From Bradyrhizobium sp. 139 (GTDB lineage Bacteria > Pseudomonadota > Alphaproteobacteria > Rhizobiales > Xanthobacteraceae): DNA of 64,000 nucleotides. The notes under the pieces are model-generated. The model did no database searches, was not told the DNA's origin, and saw only the letters and a list, made by a program, of their open reading frames with translations. Below, piece after piece: positions 8,456-16,307 of this stretch. The first letter of the stretch is position 1, and every line of letters begins with the position of its first letter. The DNA lies in contig NZ_JADPKS010000050.1 in assembly GCF_023074175.1 (NCBI RefSeq), positions 39,920 to 103,919 of the forward strand, given 5' to 3'. The position numbers were made by a program, and so were the translations under genes.

Positions 8456-9145
8456 ATGGCTAAGATCATGAACCTTGACGGCACCCAGCAGCTTGACCTC
8501 ACCCGTGGCACGGTCGAGCAGGCCTATGACCGCTGGGCGCCGGTCTACGACCTCGTGTTCGGCGGCGTGTTCGCCAAGGGCCGGCAGGCCGCGATCGCGG
8601 CCACCAACAAGATCGGCGGCCGTGTGCTCGAGGTCGGGGTCGGCACCGGCATCTCGCTGCCGATGTACGCGCCGCATCTGCGCATCTTCGGCACCGACAT
8701 TTCGGAAGCGATGCTCGACAAGGCGCGCCAGCGGGTCACCGACGGTAAGCTGAAGAATGTCGAGGGCCTCGCGGCGATGGACGCCGAGAAGCTCGAATTC
8801 CCCGACAATTCCTTCGACGTCGTGATGGCGCAATATGTCGTCACCGCCGTGCCCAATCCGGAAACGGCGCTCGACGAATTCGCCCGCGTGCTGCGCCCGG
8901 GCGGCGAGCTGATCATCCTGACCCGCGTCAGCGCCGATGCCGGCATGCGCCGCTTCATCGAGCAGAAGCTCCAGCCGGTGGTGCGTCCGCTCGGCTTCCG
9001 CACCGCCGAGTTCGCCTGGTCGCGTTACGCCAAATGGCTGGCCGGCGCCGACGGCATCGAGCTCGCCGAGCGTCGCCTGATTCCGCCGCTCGGCCATTTC
9101 TCGCTGGTGCGCTTCCGCAAGGTCGACGTCGCCAAGGCGGCTTGA
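8456..9145 (+). CDS. pmtA: Phosphatidylethanolamine N-methyltransferase-like SAM enzyme (Rhodobacter PmtA type)
   Basis: 229 residues, class I SAM methyltransferase. Motif I is 'VLEVGVGTGISLPMY' at about residues 60-75, with 'DISEAMLDKA' (acidic residue binding SAM ribose), 'DVVMAQYVVTAVPN' and 'RVLRPGGELIILTR' as motifs II-III. The N-terminal 'YDRWAPVYDLVFGGVF' is the signature I associate with the R. sphaeroides-type PmtA branch (PmtX in Bradyrhizobium), which methylates phosphatidylethanolamine on the way to phosphatidylcholine; other methyl acceptors cannot be excluded. It follows a GT4 glycosyltransferase by 36 nt. Confidence 0.8.
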   Translation: MAKIMNLDGTQQLDLTRGTVEQAYDRWAPVYDLVFGGVFAKGRQAAIAATNKIGGRVLEVGVGTGISLPMYAPHLRIFGTDISEAMLDKARQRVTDGKLKNVEGLAAMDAEKLEFPDNSFDVVMAQYVVTAVPNPETALDEFARVLRPGGELIILTRVSADAGMRRFIEQKLQPVVRPLGFRTAEFAWSRYAKWLAGADGIELAERRLIPPLGHFSLVRFRKVDVAKAA

Positions 9146-9156
9146 GCAAGCGTTGC

Positions 9157-9271
9157 CCCTCATGGTGAGGAGGCGCGCAAGCGCCGCCTCGAACCATGAA
9201 GGCCCGACTGTCACCAGGCCGGCCTCGCCCTTCGAGACGCTTGCTTCGCAAGCTCCTCAGGGTGAGGGGAG
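9157..9271. repeat. Dispersed palindromic repeat, family A (copy 3)
   Basis: Two inverted units: 'CCTCATGGTGAGGAGGCGCG' ... 'CGCCTCGAACCATGAAGGCC' followed by 'CTTCGAGACGCTTGCTTCGC' ... 'CTCAGGGTGAGG'. A diverged copy lying between the methyltransferase gene and the next plus-strand gene. Confidence 0.75.
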
Positions 9272-9387
9272 AGAGTAACCCATGCGTCATCGCGCCGCTG
9301 CGCATCGTCACATGACGAAATGATGATGTCACACGGCGTACATCGAATCTCGGTAAATCCTGAACCCGAAAGCATTTGGGGGAGAGC

Positions 9388-10047
9388 ATGATCAAGAATT
9401 ATCTCGAGCAGCTGCGGATCCAGCGCTGGGACGACCATCGCTACTATCACCACAGCCGCATCAATCAGAGCCTGCACTTCGTCAGCGCGCTGAGCTTCCT
9501 GTTCGCCTATGTCTGGCTGTTCGTCGATCCCATGATCTCCGCGCTGGTCGGCTGGCTGGTCTCGATGACCTCGCGCCAGGCCGGTCACTTCTTCTTCGAG
9601 CCGCATGATTACGACCACGTCAACCAGGCCACGCACGAGCACAAGGAAGAGATCAAGGTCGGCTACAACCTTCAGCGCAAGGTGGTGCTGATGTCGATCT
9701 GGGCGGCATCGCCGCTGGTGCTGTTCGTCGATCCCACGCTGTTCGGGCTGTTCACGCCCTGGGCGGGCGCGACCGATTTCATGCGCCAGGTTGCCAAGAT
9801 CTGGCTCGTGGTCGGCGGCGGCGGTCTGCTTTTCCGTACCGTGCATCTGTTTTTCATTCGCGACGTCAAGACCGGTCTCGTCTGGATGACCAAGATCCTG
9901 ACCGATCCCTTCCACGACCTGATGCTCTATCGCAGCGCTCCGCTGGCCCTGATGCGCGGCGAGCTGATGGACCCCGGCCTGCACCTCAACCCCGAGCACA
10001 CGCTGGGTCTCATCGGCGAGCCCACGCTTGAGGAGCAGCACGCCTGA
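9388..10047 (+). CDS. Membrane protein resembling Mpo1/DUF962
   Basis: 219 residues with hydrophobic segments at about residues 30-50, 52-70 and 95-115, plus a later segment near 125-150. 'HHSRINQSLHFVSALSFLF' and 'RQAGHFFFEPHDYDH' resemble the N-x-x-x-H and G-H-x-x-F-E metal-ligand motifs of DUF962/Mpo1 proteins, which in yeast oxidise 2-hydroxy fatty acids; the resemblance is by eye only. I use the ATG at 9388, with GGGGGAGAGC before it, instead of the TTG at 9376. Neighbours on both sides are lipid-related. Function otherwise unknown. Confidence 0.65.
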   Translation: MIKNYLEQLRIQRWDDHRYYHHSRINQSLHFVSALSFLFAYVWLFVDPMISALVGWLVSMTSRQAGHFFFEPHDYDHVNQATHEHKEEIKVGYNLQRKVVLMSIWAASPLVLFVDPTLFGLFTPWAGATDFMRQVAKIWLVVGGGGLLFRTVHLFFIRDVKTGLVWMTKILTDPFHDLMLYRSAPLALMRGELMDPGLHLNPEHTLGLIGEPTLEEQHA

Positions 10048-10082
10048 TCCGGCCGCCCAGACCACGAATGTCTATTATTTGC

Positions 10083-10169
10083 GTCATGCCCGGGCTTGTC
10101 CCGGGCATCCACGTCTTGGAACTTTCGCGCCGAGACGCGTGGATGGCCGGGACAGGCCCGGCCATGACG
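10083..10169. repeat. Dispersed palindromic repeat, family B (copy 1)
   Basis: Inverted halves 'GTCATGCCCGGGCTTGTCCC' / 'GGGACAGGCCCGGCCATGAC' flanking 'ATCCACG ... CGTGGAT'. Other copies: 13584-13670, 31651-31736, and an expanded one at 44449-44607. It lies between two convergent genes and could act as a bidirectional terminator. Confidence 0.85.
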
Positions 10170-10187
10170 GCGTTGGAGGAATTGGCC

Positions 10188-11852
10188 TCAGCGCCCGAAG
10201 CGCTTGGCCAGCATCTCTTTCAGGATCTGCCGCTTGATGCTTTTGTTGGTGAGCACGCCATCGTGCCACCAGAAGCCGTCGGCCTTCATCTTCTCGGCCG
10301 CGCGGACGAAGCGCTCGGCGACCTCGGTGAAATCGGCGTCGGTGTAGTTGAGGCTGAAGATCAGCCGTCCGGTGCCGACCCAGCTCAGCGCCAGGCCCTC
10401 GGCGCGCAGATAATATTGCAGCATCCAATTGTAGCGGGACGGCGTGGTGTATTTCACCGTCCAGATCGACGAGAAGTTGGCCAACCGCACCGGCAGGTCG
10501 GCATCGGTCATCATCTGGTTGAGCTTTTGCGCGCGGCCGTTCCAGGTCGCCTCCAGGTGGTCATAGATGGCGCGGAAGTTCGGGCTGGCGAGGCGGCTCA
10601 GGAACTCGTCCATCGCCGTCATGACGTAGGGGTGCGAGTTGAAAGTGCCGCGGGCGAAGCAGACGTCGGCAGGGCGGTCGTCGCGGAAACGGCGCATCAG
10701 CTCGCGTCTGCCGCAGACCACGCCGACAGGCAGGCCGCCGGCGAGGCTCTTGCCGTAGGTCACCATGTCGGCGCGGACGCCAAAGTATTCCTGGGCGCCG
10801 CCGGCGGCGAGGCGGAAGCCGACGAAGACCTCGTCGAAGATCAGCACGATGCCGCGCTCGGTGCAGACCTCGCGCAGCTTCTTCAGCCACTCGGTGTAGG
10901 CCGCGCGGTCGAAATTGCCACCGCGGGAGCTGTCGACCAGCGCGGAATCGCCGGGCGCATTGGCATTCGGATGCAGCGCCTGGAGCGGATTGACCAGCAC
11001 GCAGGCGATATCTTTGCGCGTGCGCAGCACGTGCAGCGTCTTCTCCGACATCTCGGCGAGGGTGTAGGTCTCGTGCGCGGGAAGCGGATTGCCGACGCCG
11101 GGTTGCACGTCGCCCCACCAGCCGTGATAGGCGCCGGCGAAGCGGACGAGATGCGTGCGCTTGGTGTGGTAGCGCGCGAGCCGCACCGCCTGCATCACGG
11201 CTTCGGTGCCGGACATGTGGAAGGAAACTTCGTCGAGACCCGAGATCTGGCAGAGCCGGGTCACGTTGTCGAGGATGACGGGATGGTAGGGGCCAAGCAC
11301 CGGCCCGAGCGCATGCGCCCGCTTCTCGGAGCCCTCGATGCACTCCTTGTAGAAGTCGTTGCCGAAGATGTTGACGCCGTAGGACCCCGTGAGATCGTAG
11401 GAGGTGTTGCCGTCGACATCGGTGACGGTGACGCCGCGCGAGGACTCCATGAAGGTCGAGGTGCCCAGCTGCTCGCGGACGAGACGCGAGAACTGGAACG
11501 GCACGCGGTAGGCTTCGGTGAAGTGCAGGTCGGAGATCTTTTCCGCCGCCTCTTTCGTCATCGCGCGGCCTTTCGGGTAGCGCTCGGCGTAGAGGCTTGC
11601 GAGGCGGAAGAAGGCCTCCTTACGCTGCGTCACCACATTCGCCGGCGCGCCGTCGCAGCCGAAATACTTGTCGCCTTCGAACTCGTAGAACGGGAGCAGC
11701 TTGGCCACCCGGCGCGACATCTTGGAGTGCCCGGCGAGCGACCGGTGCTTGGCGCGGGACAGCTCAATCCGCGCTTTGAGCTTCGGGAAGGCGGCGGCAG
11801 CGGACGCTGCGGCGGCCACGGAAAATGAGAGAATCGGGAGTGTCGTTTCCAT
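10188..11852 (-). CDS. Class III PLP-dependent aminotransferase (glutamate-1-semialdehyde aminomutase-like)
   Basis: 554 residues, longer than the usual ~430 for HemL-like proteins because of a ~110-residue N-terminal extension that begins with an Ala-rich hydrophobic stretch. The catalytic half shows 'VSFHMSGTEAVMQAVRLAR', 'FAGAYHGWWGD', 'IVLIFDEVFVGFRLA' and the PLP-lysine motif 'VTYGKSLAGGLPVG'. It transfers amino groups or moves one within its substrate; the substrate is unknown. It is not the housekeeping HemL by length or context. It is divergently transcribed from the phosphatidylserine decarboxylase gene with only 35 nt between the two start codons, suggesting shared control and perhaps a joint role in polar-lipid head-group chemistry. 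Confidence 0.85.
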   Translation of the reverse strand: METTLPILSFSVAAAASAAAAFPKLKARIELSRAKHRSLAGHSKMSRRVAKLLPFYEFEGDKYFGCDGAPANVVTQRKEAFFRLASLYAERYPKGRAMTKEAAEKISDLHFTEAYRVPFQFSRLVREQLGTSTFMESSRGVTVTDVDGNTSYDLTGSYGVNIFGNDFYKECIEGSEKRAHALGPVLGPYHPVILDNVTRLCQISGLDEVSFHMSGTEAVMQAVRLARYHTKRTHLVRFAGAYHGWWGDVQPGVGNPLPAHETYTLAEMSEKTLHVLRTRKDIACVLVNPLQALHPNANAPGDSALVDSSRGGNFDRAAYTEWLKKLREVCTERGIVLIFDEVFVGFRLAAGGAQEYFGVRADMVTYGKSLAGGLPVGVVCGRRELMRRFRDDRPADVCFARGTFNSHPYVMTAMDEFLSRLASPNFRAIYDHLEATWNGRAQKLNQMMTDADLPVRLANFSSIWTVKYTTPSRYNWMLQYYLRAEGLALSWVGTGRLIFSLNYTDADFTEVAERFVRAAEKMKADGFWWHDGVLTNKSIKRQILKEMLAKRFGR

Positions 11853-11887
11853 GACAACAAGCGCTAATACTGCGAGCTGACAGATTC

Positions 11888-12751
11888 ATGACAGTCAAAG
11901 CCCTCATCGCCTGTTTCACCCAGCAGGAAGACCTCAATTTCCTGTTGACCAACCGCATCCCCCGCGCGGCGCTGACCCGCTTCATGGGCTGGTTCTCCAA
12001 GATCAAGAACCCGCTCATTCGGGACGGCTCCATCGCTCTGTGGAAGCTGTTTTCCGACCTCGATTTGACGGAGGCGCGCAAGACTCATTTCAGGAGCCTG
12101 CACGACTGCTTCACCCGGGAGCTGAAGCCCGGCCTGCGGCCGTTCGATCCGGATCCGTCGATCGTGGCCAGCCCCTCGGACGGTATCGTCGGCGCCCATG
12201 GCCGCATCGCCGATACCGAGCTGTTCCAGGTCAAGGGCGCGCCCTATTCGCTGCTCGACCTGCTCGGCGATTCCGCGCTGGTCAATCAGCACCGCAACGG
12301 CTCCTTCGTCACGCTGCGGCTGACCTCGAGCATGTATCACCGCTTCCATGCGCCCTTCGATGCGCATATCGAGCGCGTCACGCTGATCCATGGCGATGTC
12401 TGGAACGTCAATCCGATCGCGTTGAAGCGGGTCGAGCGCTTGTTCTGCAAGAACGAGCGCGCGGTGATCCGCACGCACCTTGCGACCGGCGAGGCCGTGA
12501 CGCTGGTGCCGGTCGCCGCGATCCTGGTCGCAAGCATACGCCTGCATTTCCTCGACATGGTGCTGAATGCGCAGACGCGCGGCCCGGTCAATTTTCCCTG
12601 CAACGTCCAGGTGGCCAAAGGCGAGGAGCTCGGCTGGTTCGAGCATGGCTCGACCATCATCATCCTCGCGCCGGGCGATTTCACGTTCTGCGACGGAATC
12701 GGAGAGGGCAGCCGTGTTCGCGCAGGTCAAGCGCTGTTGAAGAGAAACTAG
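11888..12751 (+). CDS. psd: Phosphatidylserine decarboxylase homologue
   Basis: 287 residues. Family marks: 'FTRELKPGLRPFDPDPSIVASPSDG', 'YSLLDLLGD', the 'MYHRFHAPFDAHI' block with conserved His, and the autocleavage site 'FEHGSTIIIL' (Gly254-Ser255), where the serine becomes the pyruvoyl cofactor. The enzyme converts phosphatidylserine to phosphatidylethanolamine at the inner membrane. Bradyrhizobia usually have a shorter canonical Psd elsewhere, so this longer form may be a second enzyme with its own substrate; that is inference. Divergent partner is the class III aminotransferase 35 nt away. A Nudix gene follows 62 nt downstream. Confidence 0.88.
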   Translation: MTVKALIACFTQQEDLNFLLTNRIPRAALTRFMGWFSKIKNPLIRDGSIALWKLFSDLDLTEARKTHFRSLHDCFTRELKPGLRPFDPDPSIVASPSDGIVGAHGRIADTELFQVKGAPYSLLDLLGDSALVNQHRNGSFVTLRLTSSMYHRFHAPFDAHIERVTLIHGDVWNVNPIALKRVERLFCKNERAVIRTHLATGEAVTLVPVAAILVASIRLHFLDMVLNAQTRGPVNFPCNVQVAKGEELGWFEHGSTIIILAPGDFTFCDGIGEGSRVRAGQALLKRN

Positions 12752-12813
12752 CCTTCAATCCGCCGCGCCCGCCGCCTATATGGTGGGCGGGGACGATCGA
12801 CACGGATTTGGTG

Positions 12814-13380
12814 ATGGCACGGGCGCCGGTCATGGCGGCGGGTGGTATTGTGCTGCGGCGTGGGGCGCCGCCGCTGATCGCCGTCGTGCGCCAGCGCAAG
12901 CGTAACGAATGGGTTTTGCCCAAGGGCAAGCTCGATGACGGCGAGACGCCGAAACAGGCAGCGCATCGCGAGGTGCTGGAAGAGACCGGCCACCACGTCG
13001 CCATCCACGAATTTTTGGGCACGCTCGTCTATCAGTCGGGCGGCCGCTCCAAGGTCGTGCATTTCTGGCGCATGGAGGCCGAGGGCGGTCCCGTCCGCAA
13101 GCTGATGAGCGACATCAAGGCGATCGACTGGCTGACGCTGGAGGACGCGCTCGCGCGCCTGTCGCGCGAATATGAGCGCGCGTTCCTGACCCAGACCGGC
13201 CCGATCGCGATCGCAGCCGCCGGCCTCGCGGCGGCTGATGCGGAAGCCACACCGCGGCTAGCGACCGACGATGTCGACGTCGCCATGCAGGCGCTGACAT
13301 CGACCGAAGCCGCCACGGTCGACGAGCCGCGTCATGGCCTGTTGCAGAAGGTGAGGGTGTGGCTGCGCGGCGAGGCGTGA
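12814..13380 (+). CDS. Nudix hydrolase
   Basis: 188 residues. The Nudix box is complete at residues 38-60: G-x5-E then 'AAHREVLEETGHH', giving the metal-binding REVLEE core. The first 130 residues form the Nudix fold ('GGIVLRRG', 'WVLPKGKLDDGE', 'VVHFWRMEAEGG'); the C-terminal ~60 residues are Ala-rich and of no recognised domain. Cytoplasmic. It hydrolyses a nucleoside diphosphate linked to another moiety; the substrate cannot be read from the sequence. The ATG at 12814 is the first in frame giving the standard N-terminus; the longer open frame upstream is the shadow of psd. Confidence 0.9.
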   Translation: MARAPVMAAGGIVLRRGAPPLIAVVRQRKRNEWVLPKGKLDDGETPKQAAHREVLEETGHHVAIHEFLGTLVYQSGGRSKVVHFWRMEAEGGPVRKLMSDIKAIDWLTLEDALARLSREYERAFLTQTGPIAIAAAGLAAADAEATPRLATDDVDVAMQALTSTEAATVDEPRHGLLQKVRVWLRGEA

Positions 13381-13456
13381 GTTCTCTTCTTCACCTCGCC
13401 CCGCTTGCGGCAGGGCAATCGCATATGAAAAAAACGGGCGGGAGCTCGCCTGCGGC

Positions 13457-13499
13457 CATCCTTCGAGACGCCCGCCTGCGGCGGGCCCTCAGGATGAGG
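13457..13499. repeat. Dispersed palindromic repeat, family A (copy 4, single unit)
   Basis: 'CATCCTTCGAGACGCCCGCC' TGCGG hairpin then 'CCCTCAGGATGAGG'. Single unit rather than the paired form seen at the other sites. It lies in the 326-nt gene-free stretch 13381-13706, which holds this repeat and a family B copy and no gene I can support. Confidence 0.85.
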
Positions 13500-13583
13500 T
13501 CGCGTTTCGCGGAGAGATATCAGACCCTCGCATGGGCGGGGCGACGTTCAAACGCCAGGTCCCTGGGGCCGGCGTCGTCACAT

Positions 13584-13670
13584 CGTCATGGCCGGGCCGT
13601 CCCGGCCATCCACGCCTTGATGCGCGGTACGAAGAACGTGGATGTCCGGGACAAGCCCGGGCATGACGAG
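13584..13670. repeat. Dispersed palindromic repeat, family B (copy 2)
   Basis: 'GTCATGGCCGGGCCGTCCCG' ... 'ATCCACG' ... 'CGTGGATGTCCGGGACAAGC' 'CCGGGCATGAC'. Between convergent Nudix and DUF2147 genes. Confidence 0.85.
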
Positions 13671-13706
13671 TGATTGTGTACGTCGCGGCGGGTGACGCCT
13701 TCGGCA

Positions 13707-14474
13707 TCAGCTCACGCGCTTCCAGATCTGGCCGCCGCAGAACATGCCGCCGAAGGCGCAGCCCTGAACACGCATCGCGTTCGGTCCCTTCATCGCGATC
13801 GTCGAATCGTAGTTGCGGCCGGAGTCGGGGTCGTGGATGCGGCCGCTCCACTTCGAGCCCTCAGGCTTCATGTTGATCAAGATCCGCTCATTGGTCTTCT
13901 CTGCATAGCCGCACAGGCTGGTGCCGCACTGTTCGACGCGGACATTGCCCTTGTTCTCTTCGCTCGCCCACACGCCGATCGGCGTGCTGGCGGCCGGCGC
14001 AGGCGCGGTGGCCATCGGAGCCGGAGCGGGCGCCGGAGCAATCGCGACCGGCGCGGGCGCAGCAACGGGCGCCGTCTGCATCGTGTTGTCGTAGGCGGCG
14101 GCCGGAGCAGCGGTGATTGTCGCGGCCGGGGCGGCGGGAGCAGGAGCGGCGGACGCAGCCGGCGCGGTCGCCTGCACCGGCGCCTGCTGCACGGGAGCCG
14201 GCGCGGGCTGCGCAGTCGTGGCCGGAGCCGGCGTGGTGTCGATGTCATCGTCCTTCGAACCGCCAAGGCCGTTGAGGTTGATGTTGTTCAGCTTGATCGG
14301 CTTGTCCGACAGACCCGGCGCGACGATGGTCACGCAGTTGAGCGAGGCGCAGTTGCGCGGCGTCTCGATGCGGATGTGCTGGCCTTCGATCTGGAACGAG
14401 ATCGAATTGCCGGCATGCGCGGCGGTGGTCGAAGCGAGGAAGAGCGCGGTGGCGGCGATGGTGAGCTTGTTCAT
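13707..14474 (-). CDS. Exported DUF2147 protein with Pro/Ala-rich linker
   Basis: 255 residues. Signal peptide at residues 1-22 (cleavage near AHA-GN), a first small domain of about 50 residues with two cysteines ('ETPRNCASLNCVTIV'), then about 110 residues of Ala/Pro/Val low-complexity linker, then a C-terminal DUF2147 domain: 'GVWASEENKGNVRVEQCGTSLCGYAEK' through 'MRVQGCAFGGMFCGGQIWKRV'. DUF2147 proteins are periplasmic and of unknown biochemistry, often called envelope-associated. A strong ribosome site (GGAGGTTGTC) precedes the ATG at 14474. The four cysteines in the C-terminal domain suggest disulfides. Confidence 0.85.
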   Translation of the reverse strand: MNKLTIAATALFLASTTAAHAGNSISFQIEGQHIRIETPRNCASLNCVTIVAPGLSDKPIKLNNINLNGLGGSKDDDIDTTPAPATTAQPAPAPVQQAPVQATAPAASAAPAPAAPAATITAAPAAAYDNTMQTAPVAAPAPVAIAPAPAPAPMATAPAPAASTPIGVWASEENKGNVRVEQCGTSLCGYAEKTNERILINMKPEGSKWSGRIHDPDSGRNYDSTIAMKGPNAMRVQGCAFGGMFCGGQIWKRVS

Positions 14475-15100
14475 GACAACCTCCGAAAATTGCGTGGTGC
14501 CGATATGGACTGAAGTCGCTGGTGGATGAAGCCGGGTTCGACCCTAGGCCTGCTAGGTCCCGCCTTCTGTGATGGACGTCACAAGGGTCCGGCGCCGTCT
14601 GGGCGAGGCAGACGATGACGTTGAAAGCCTCCGGCAAGCTCCGTGTCAAAGCCTGCGTGCCTGGCCACTTCTTTTGCTGCGGCAATGACTGGATGCGCGT
14701 CGAGGAGCAGCGGGAGAAGCTGATCACGACGTCGCGGCAATGGAGTGCGAGGTCGTAGCGTATCGCGATACAAGCGCAATCTACGAAAAGGGAAGAGCGG
14801 CAGCCTTCGATGCGCTTTGATGCGTCGCTAGATCATGCCGAGCACGATGGCGCCGACGAAGGCCATGGCGAGGTACGCGGCGATAACGCTCAATCTTGCA
14901 GCGAACGTCATGAGGTCGCTCCCGCTGCTCGCGCGCTCTGCGCGGGAGCAGCATGGTTAACAGAAAGTCTCTTTTCGAAAAAGTCAGCCTTGCTGTCGCT
15001 CATCCCGGCGGCATTCTGGCGTGCGCAGGCCGGCATGGTTAAAGAAGGCTGAAATCAACGCGTTGAAGAGTCTTTAAGTAAATTCACCGAACCTGCGTGC
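14475..15100. other. 626-nt region with one small ORF and no other supported gene
   Basis: Holds the 27-codon ORF described at 14828-14911 and two short direct repeats of 'CATGGTTAA' (near 14952 and 15034). Short frames at 14579-14779 (minus) and 14615-14758 (plus) have no recognisable product and are not called. Confidence 0.5.
14828..14911 (-). CDS. 27-residue single-helix membrane peptide
   Basis: The minus-strand frame reads M-T-F-A-A-R-L-S then a continuous hydrophobic run (VIAAYLAMAFVGAIVLGM) to the stop. A purine-rich site (GGGAGCG) sits 5 nt before the ATG. The shape, a charged N-terminus and one transmembrane helix, is typical of short membrane peptides. No family name known to me. 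Confidence 0.5.
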   Translation of the reverse strand: MTFAARLSVIAAYLAMAFVGAIVLGMI

Positions 15101-16306
15101 ATGACGCGCGGAGTTCGTTTGTATCTCGTCGGCTCCATCGTCCTTGTTTCGCTAGCGGGTTGCGGACGCGGCTTCTTCCAGGCCGAACGTGAACCGTGGC
15201 GGGCCGAGGCCGAAGCGGCGTGCCTGAAATCGGGCGCGGTGAAAGAGGGGCCAGATCTCGTCCGCATCGACCCGATCTCCGGGCCAGGCATGTGCGGCGC
15301 CGAGTTTCCGCTCAAGGTCGCGGCCATCGGCGAAGCCTCGAGCAGCTACGGCTTTGCCGATGAGGAACTGCGCCCGCCGGGGAGCGTCGGCAACCAGCCG
15401 CGCTGGCCGGTGACGCAGCCGCGATCGAACTTGCCGCAGAGCCAGAACTATCCGGCCTCCTCCTATCCGCAGCGGTCGAATTATCCCGAGAGCGCGGTGC
15501 GTCAGCCCTCCGGCTATGCCGCGCCGTCCGGCCCGGTGTCGTTGAACGCGCCCGGCGTGGCGCCGCAGGACGACGAGATCGACCTGCCGCCCGAGGGCAC
15601 CGATGCCGCGGGCGCGGCGCGCTACATGAATGCGCCGAGCTATCCGGCGCGGCCGGCACCGTACTCGCAGGCGCCCGTGCAGCAACCGCTGCCGCGTCTT
15701 GGTCCGGCGCAGGGCAATCCCGTCACCGCCGTCGGTCCCGTCGCGATCAAGCCGACTGCGACGCTGGCCTGTCCGATCGTCTCCGAGCTGGACCGCTGGC
15801 TCGCCGACACCGTGCAGCCATCGGCGATGCGCTGGTTCGGCGCACGCGTCGCCGAGATCAAGCAGATCTCCGCCTATTCCTGTCGCGGCATGAACGGCAA
15901 TTCGCATGCCCACATTTCCGAGCACGCCTTCGGCAATGCGCTCGACATCGCCGCTTTCGTGCTCGCCGACGGCCGCCGCGTCACCGTAAAAGATGGCTGG
16001 CGCGGCATGCCGGAAGAGCAGGGGTTCTTGCGCGACGTGCAGTCGGGCGCGTGCGCGCATTTCACGACGGTGCTCGCGCCGGGCTCCAACGTCTATCATT
16101 ACGATCACATCCACGTCGACCTGATGCGCCGCGCCAGCCGCCGCCTGATCTGCCAGCCTGCCGCCGTCTCCGGCGAAGAGGTCGCCGGGCGCGCTCAGCA
16201 GCGCAACCCCTACGCTGGCCGGCGTGATCCCACCATCACCGGCTCGCTCGGAACGCGCAAGAGCACGACGCGCAAGCAGGAAGAGGACGAGTACGCCGAC
16301 GATTAA
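15101..16306 (+). CDS. Extensin-like lipoprotein (Extensin_C domain)
   Basis: 401 residues. Lipobox LVSLAGC puts the lipidated Cys at residue 21. A region rich in Pro/Gln/Ser/Tyr follows (about 90-220). The C-terminal Extensin_C domain spans about 225-350 with 'CPIVSELDRWLADTVQPSA', 'SHAHISEHAFGNALDIAAF' and 'NVYHYDHIHVDLMRR'; the paired H...D and HxH residues resemble the zinc site of LAS-type peptidoglycan peptidases. So a periplasmic, membrane-anchored peptidoglycan-interacting protein is likely. The ATG at 15101 directly gives a lipoprotein signal. A histidine-phosphatase gene begins 1 nt after its stop. Confidence 0.88.
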   Translation: MTRGVRLYLVGSIVLVSLAGCGRGFFQAEREPWRAEAEAACLKSGAVKEGPDLVRIDPISGPGMCGAEFPLKVAAIGEASSSYGFADEELRPPGSVGNQPRWPVTQPRSNLPQSQNYPASSYPQRSNYPESAVRQPSGYAAPSGPVSLNAPGVAPQDDEIDLPPEGTDAAGAARYMNAPSYPARPAPYSQAPVQQPLPRLGPAQGNPVTAVGPVAIKPTATLACPIVSELDRWLADTVQPSAMRWFGARVAEIKQISAYSCRGMNGNSHAHISEHAFGNALDIAAFVLADGRRVTVKDGWRGMPEEQGFLRDVQSGACAHFTTVLAPGSNVYHYDHIHVDLMRRASRRLICQPAAVSGEEVAGRAQQRNPYAGRRDPTITGSLGTRKSTTRKQEEDEYADD

Positions 16307-16307
16307 G

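Noticed and set aside
10068..11828. 586-codon plus-strand open frame
   Set aside because: Antisense to the class III aminotransferase, which has clear catalytic motifs.
14615..14758. 47-codon plus-strand frame with a Cys-rich stretch
   Set aside because: No good ribosome site and no recognisable product.
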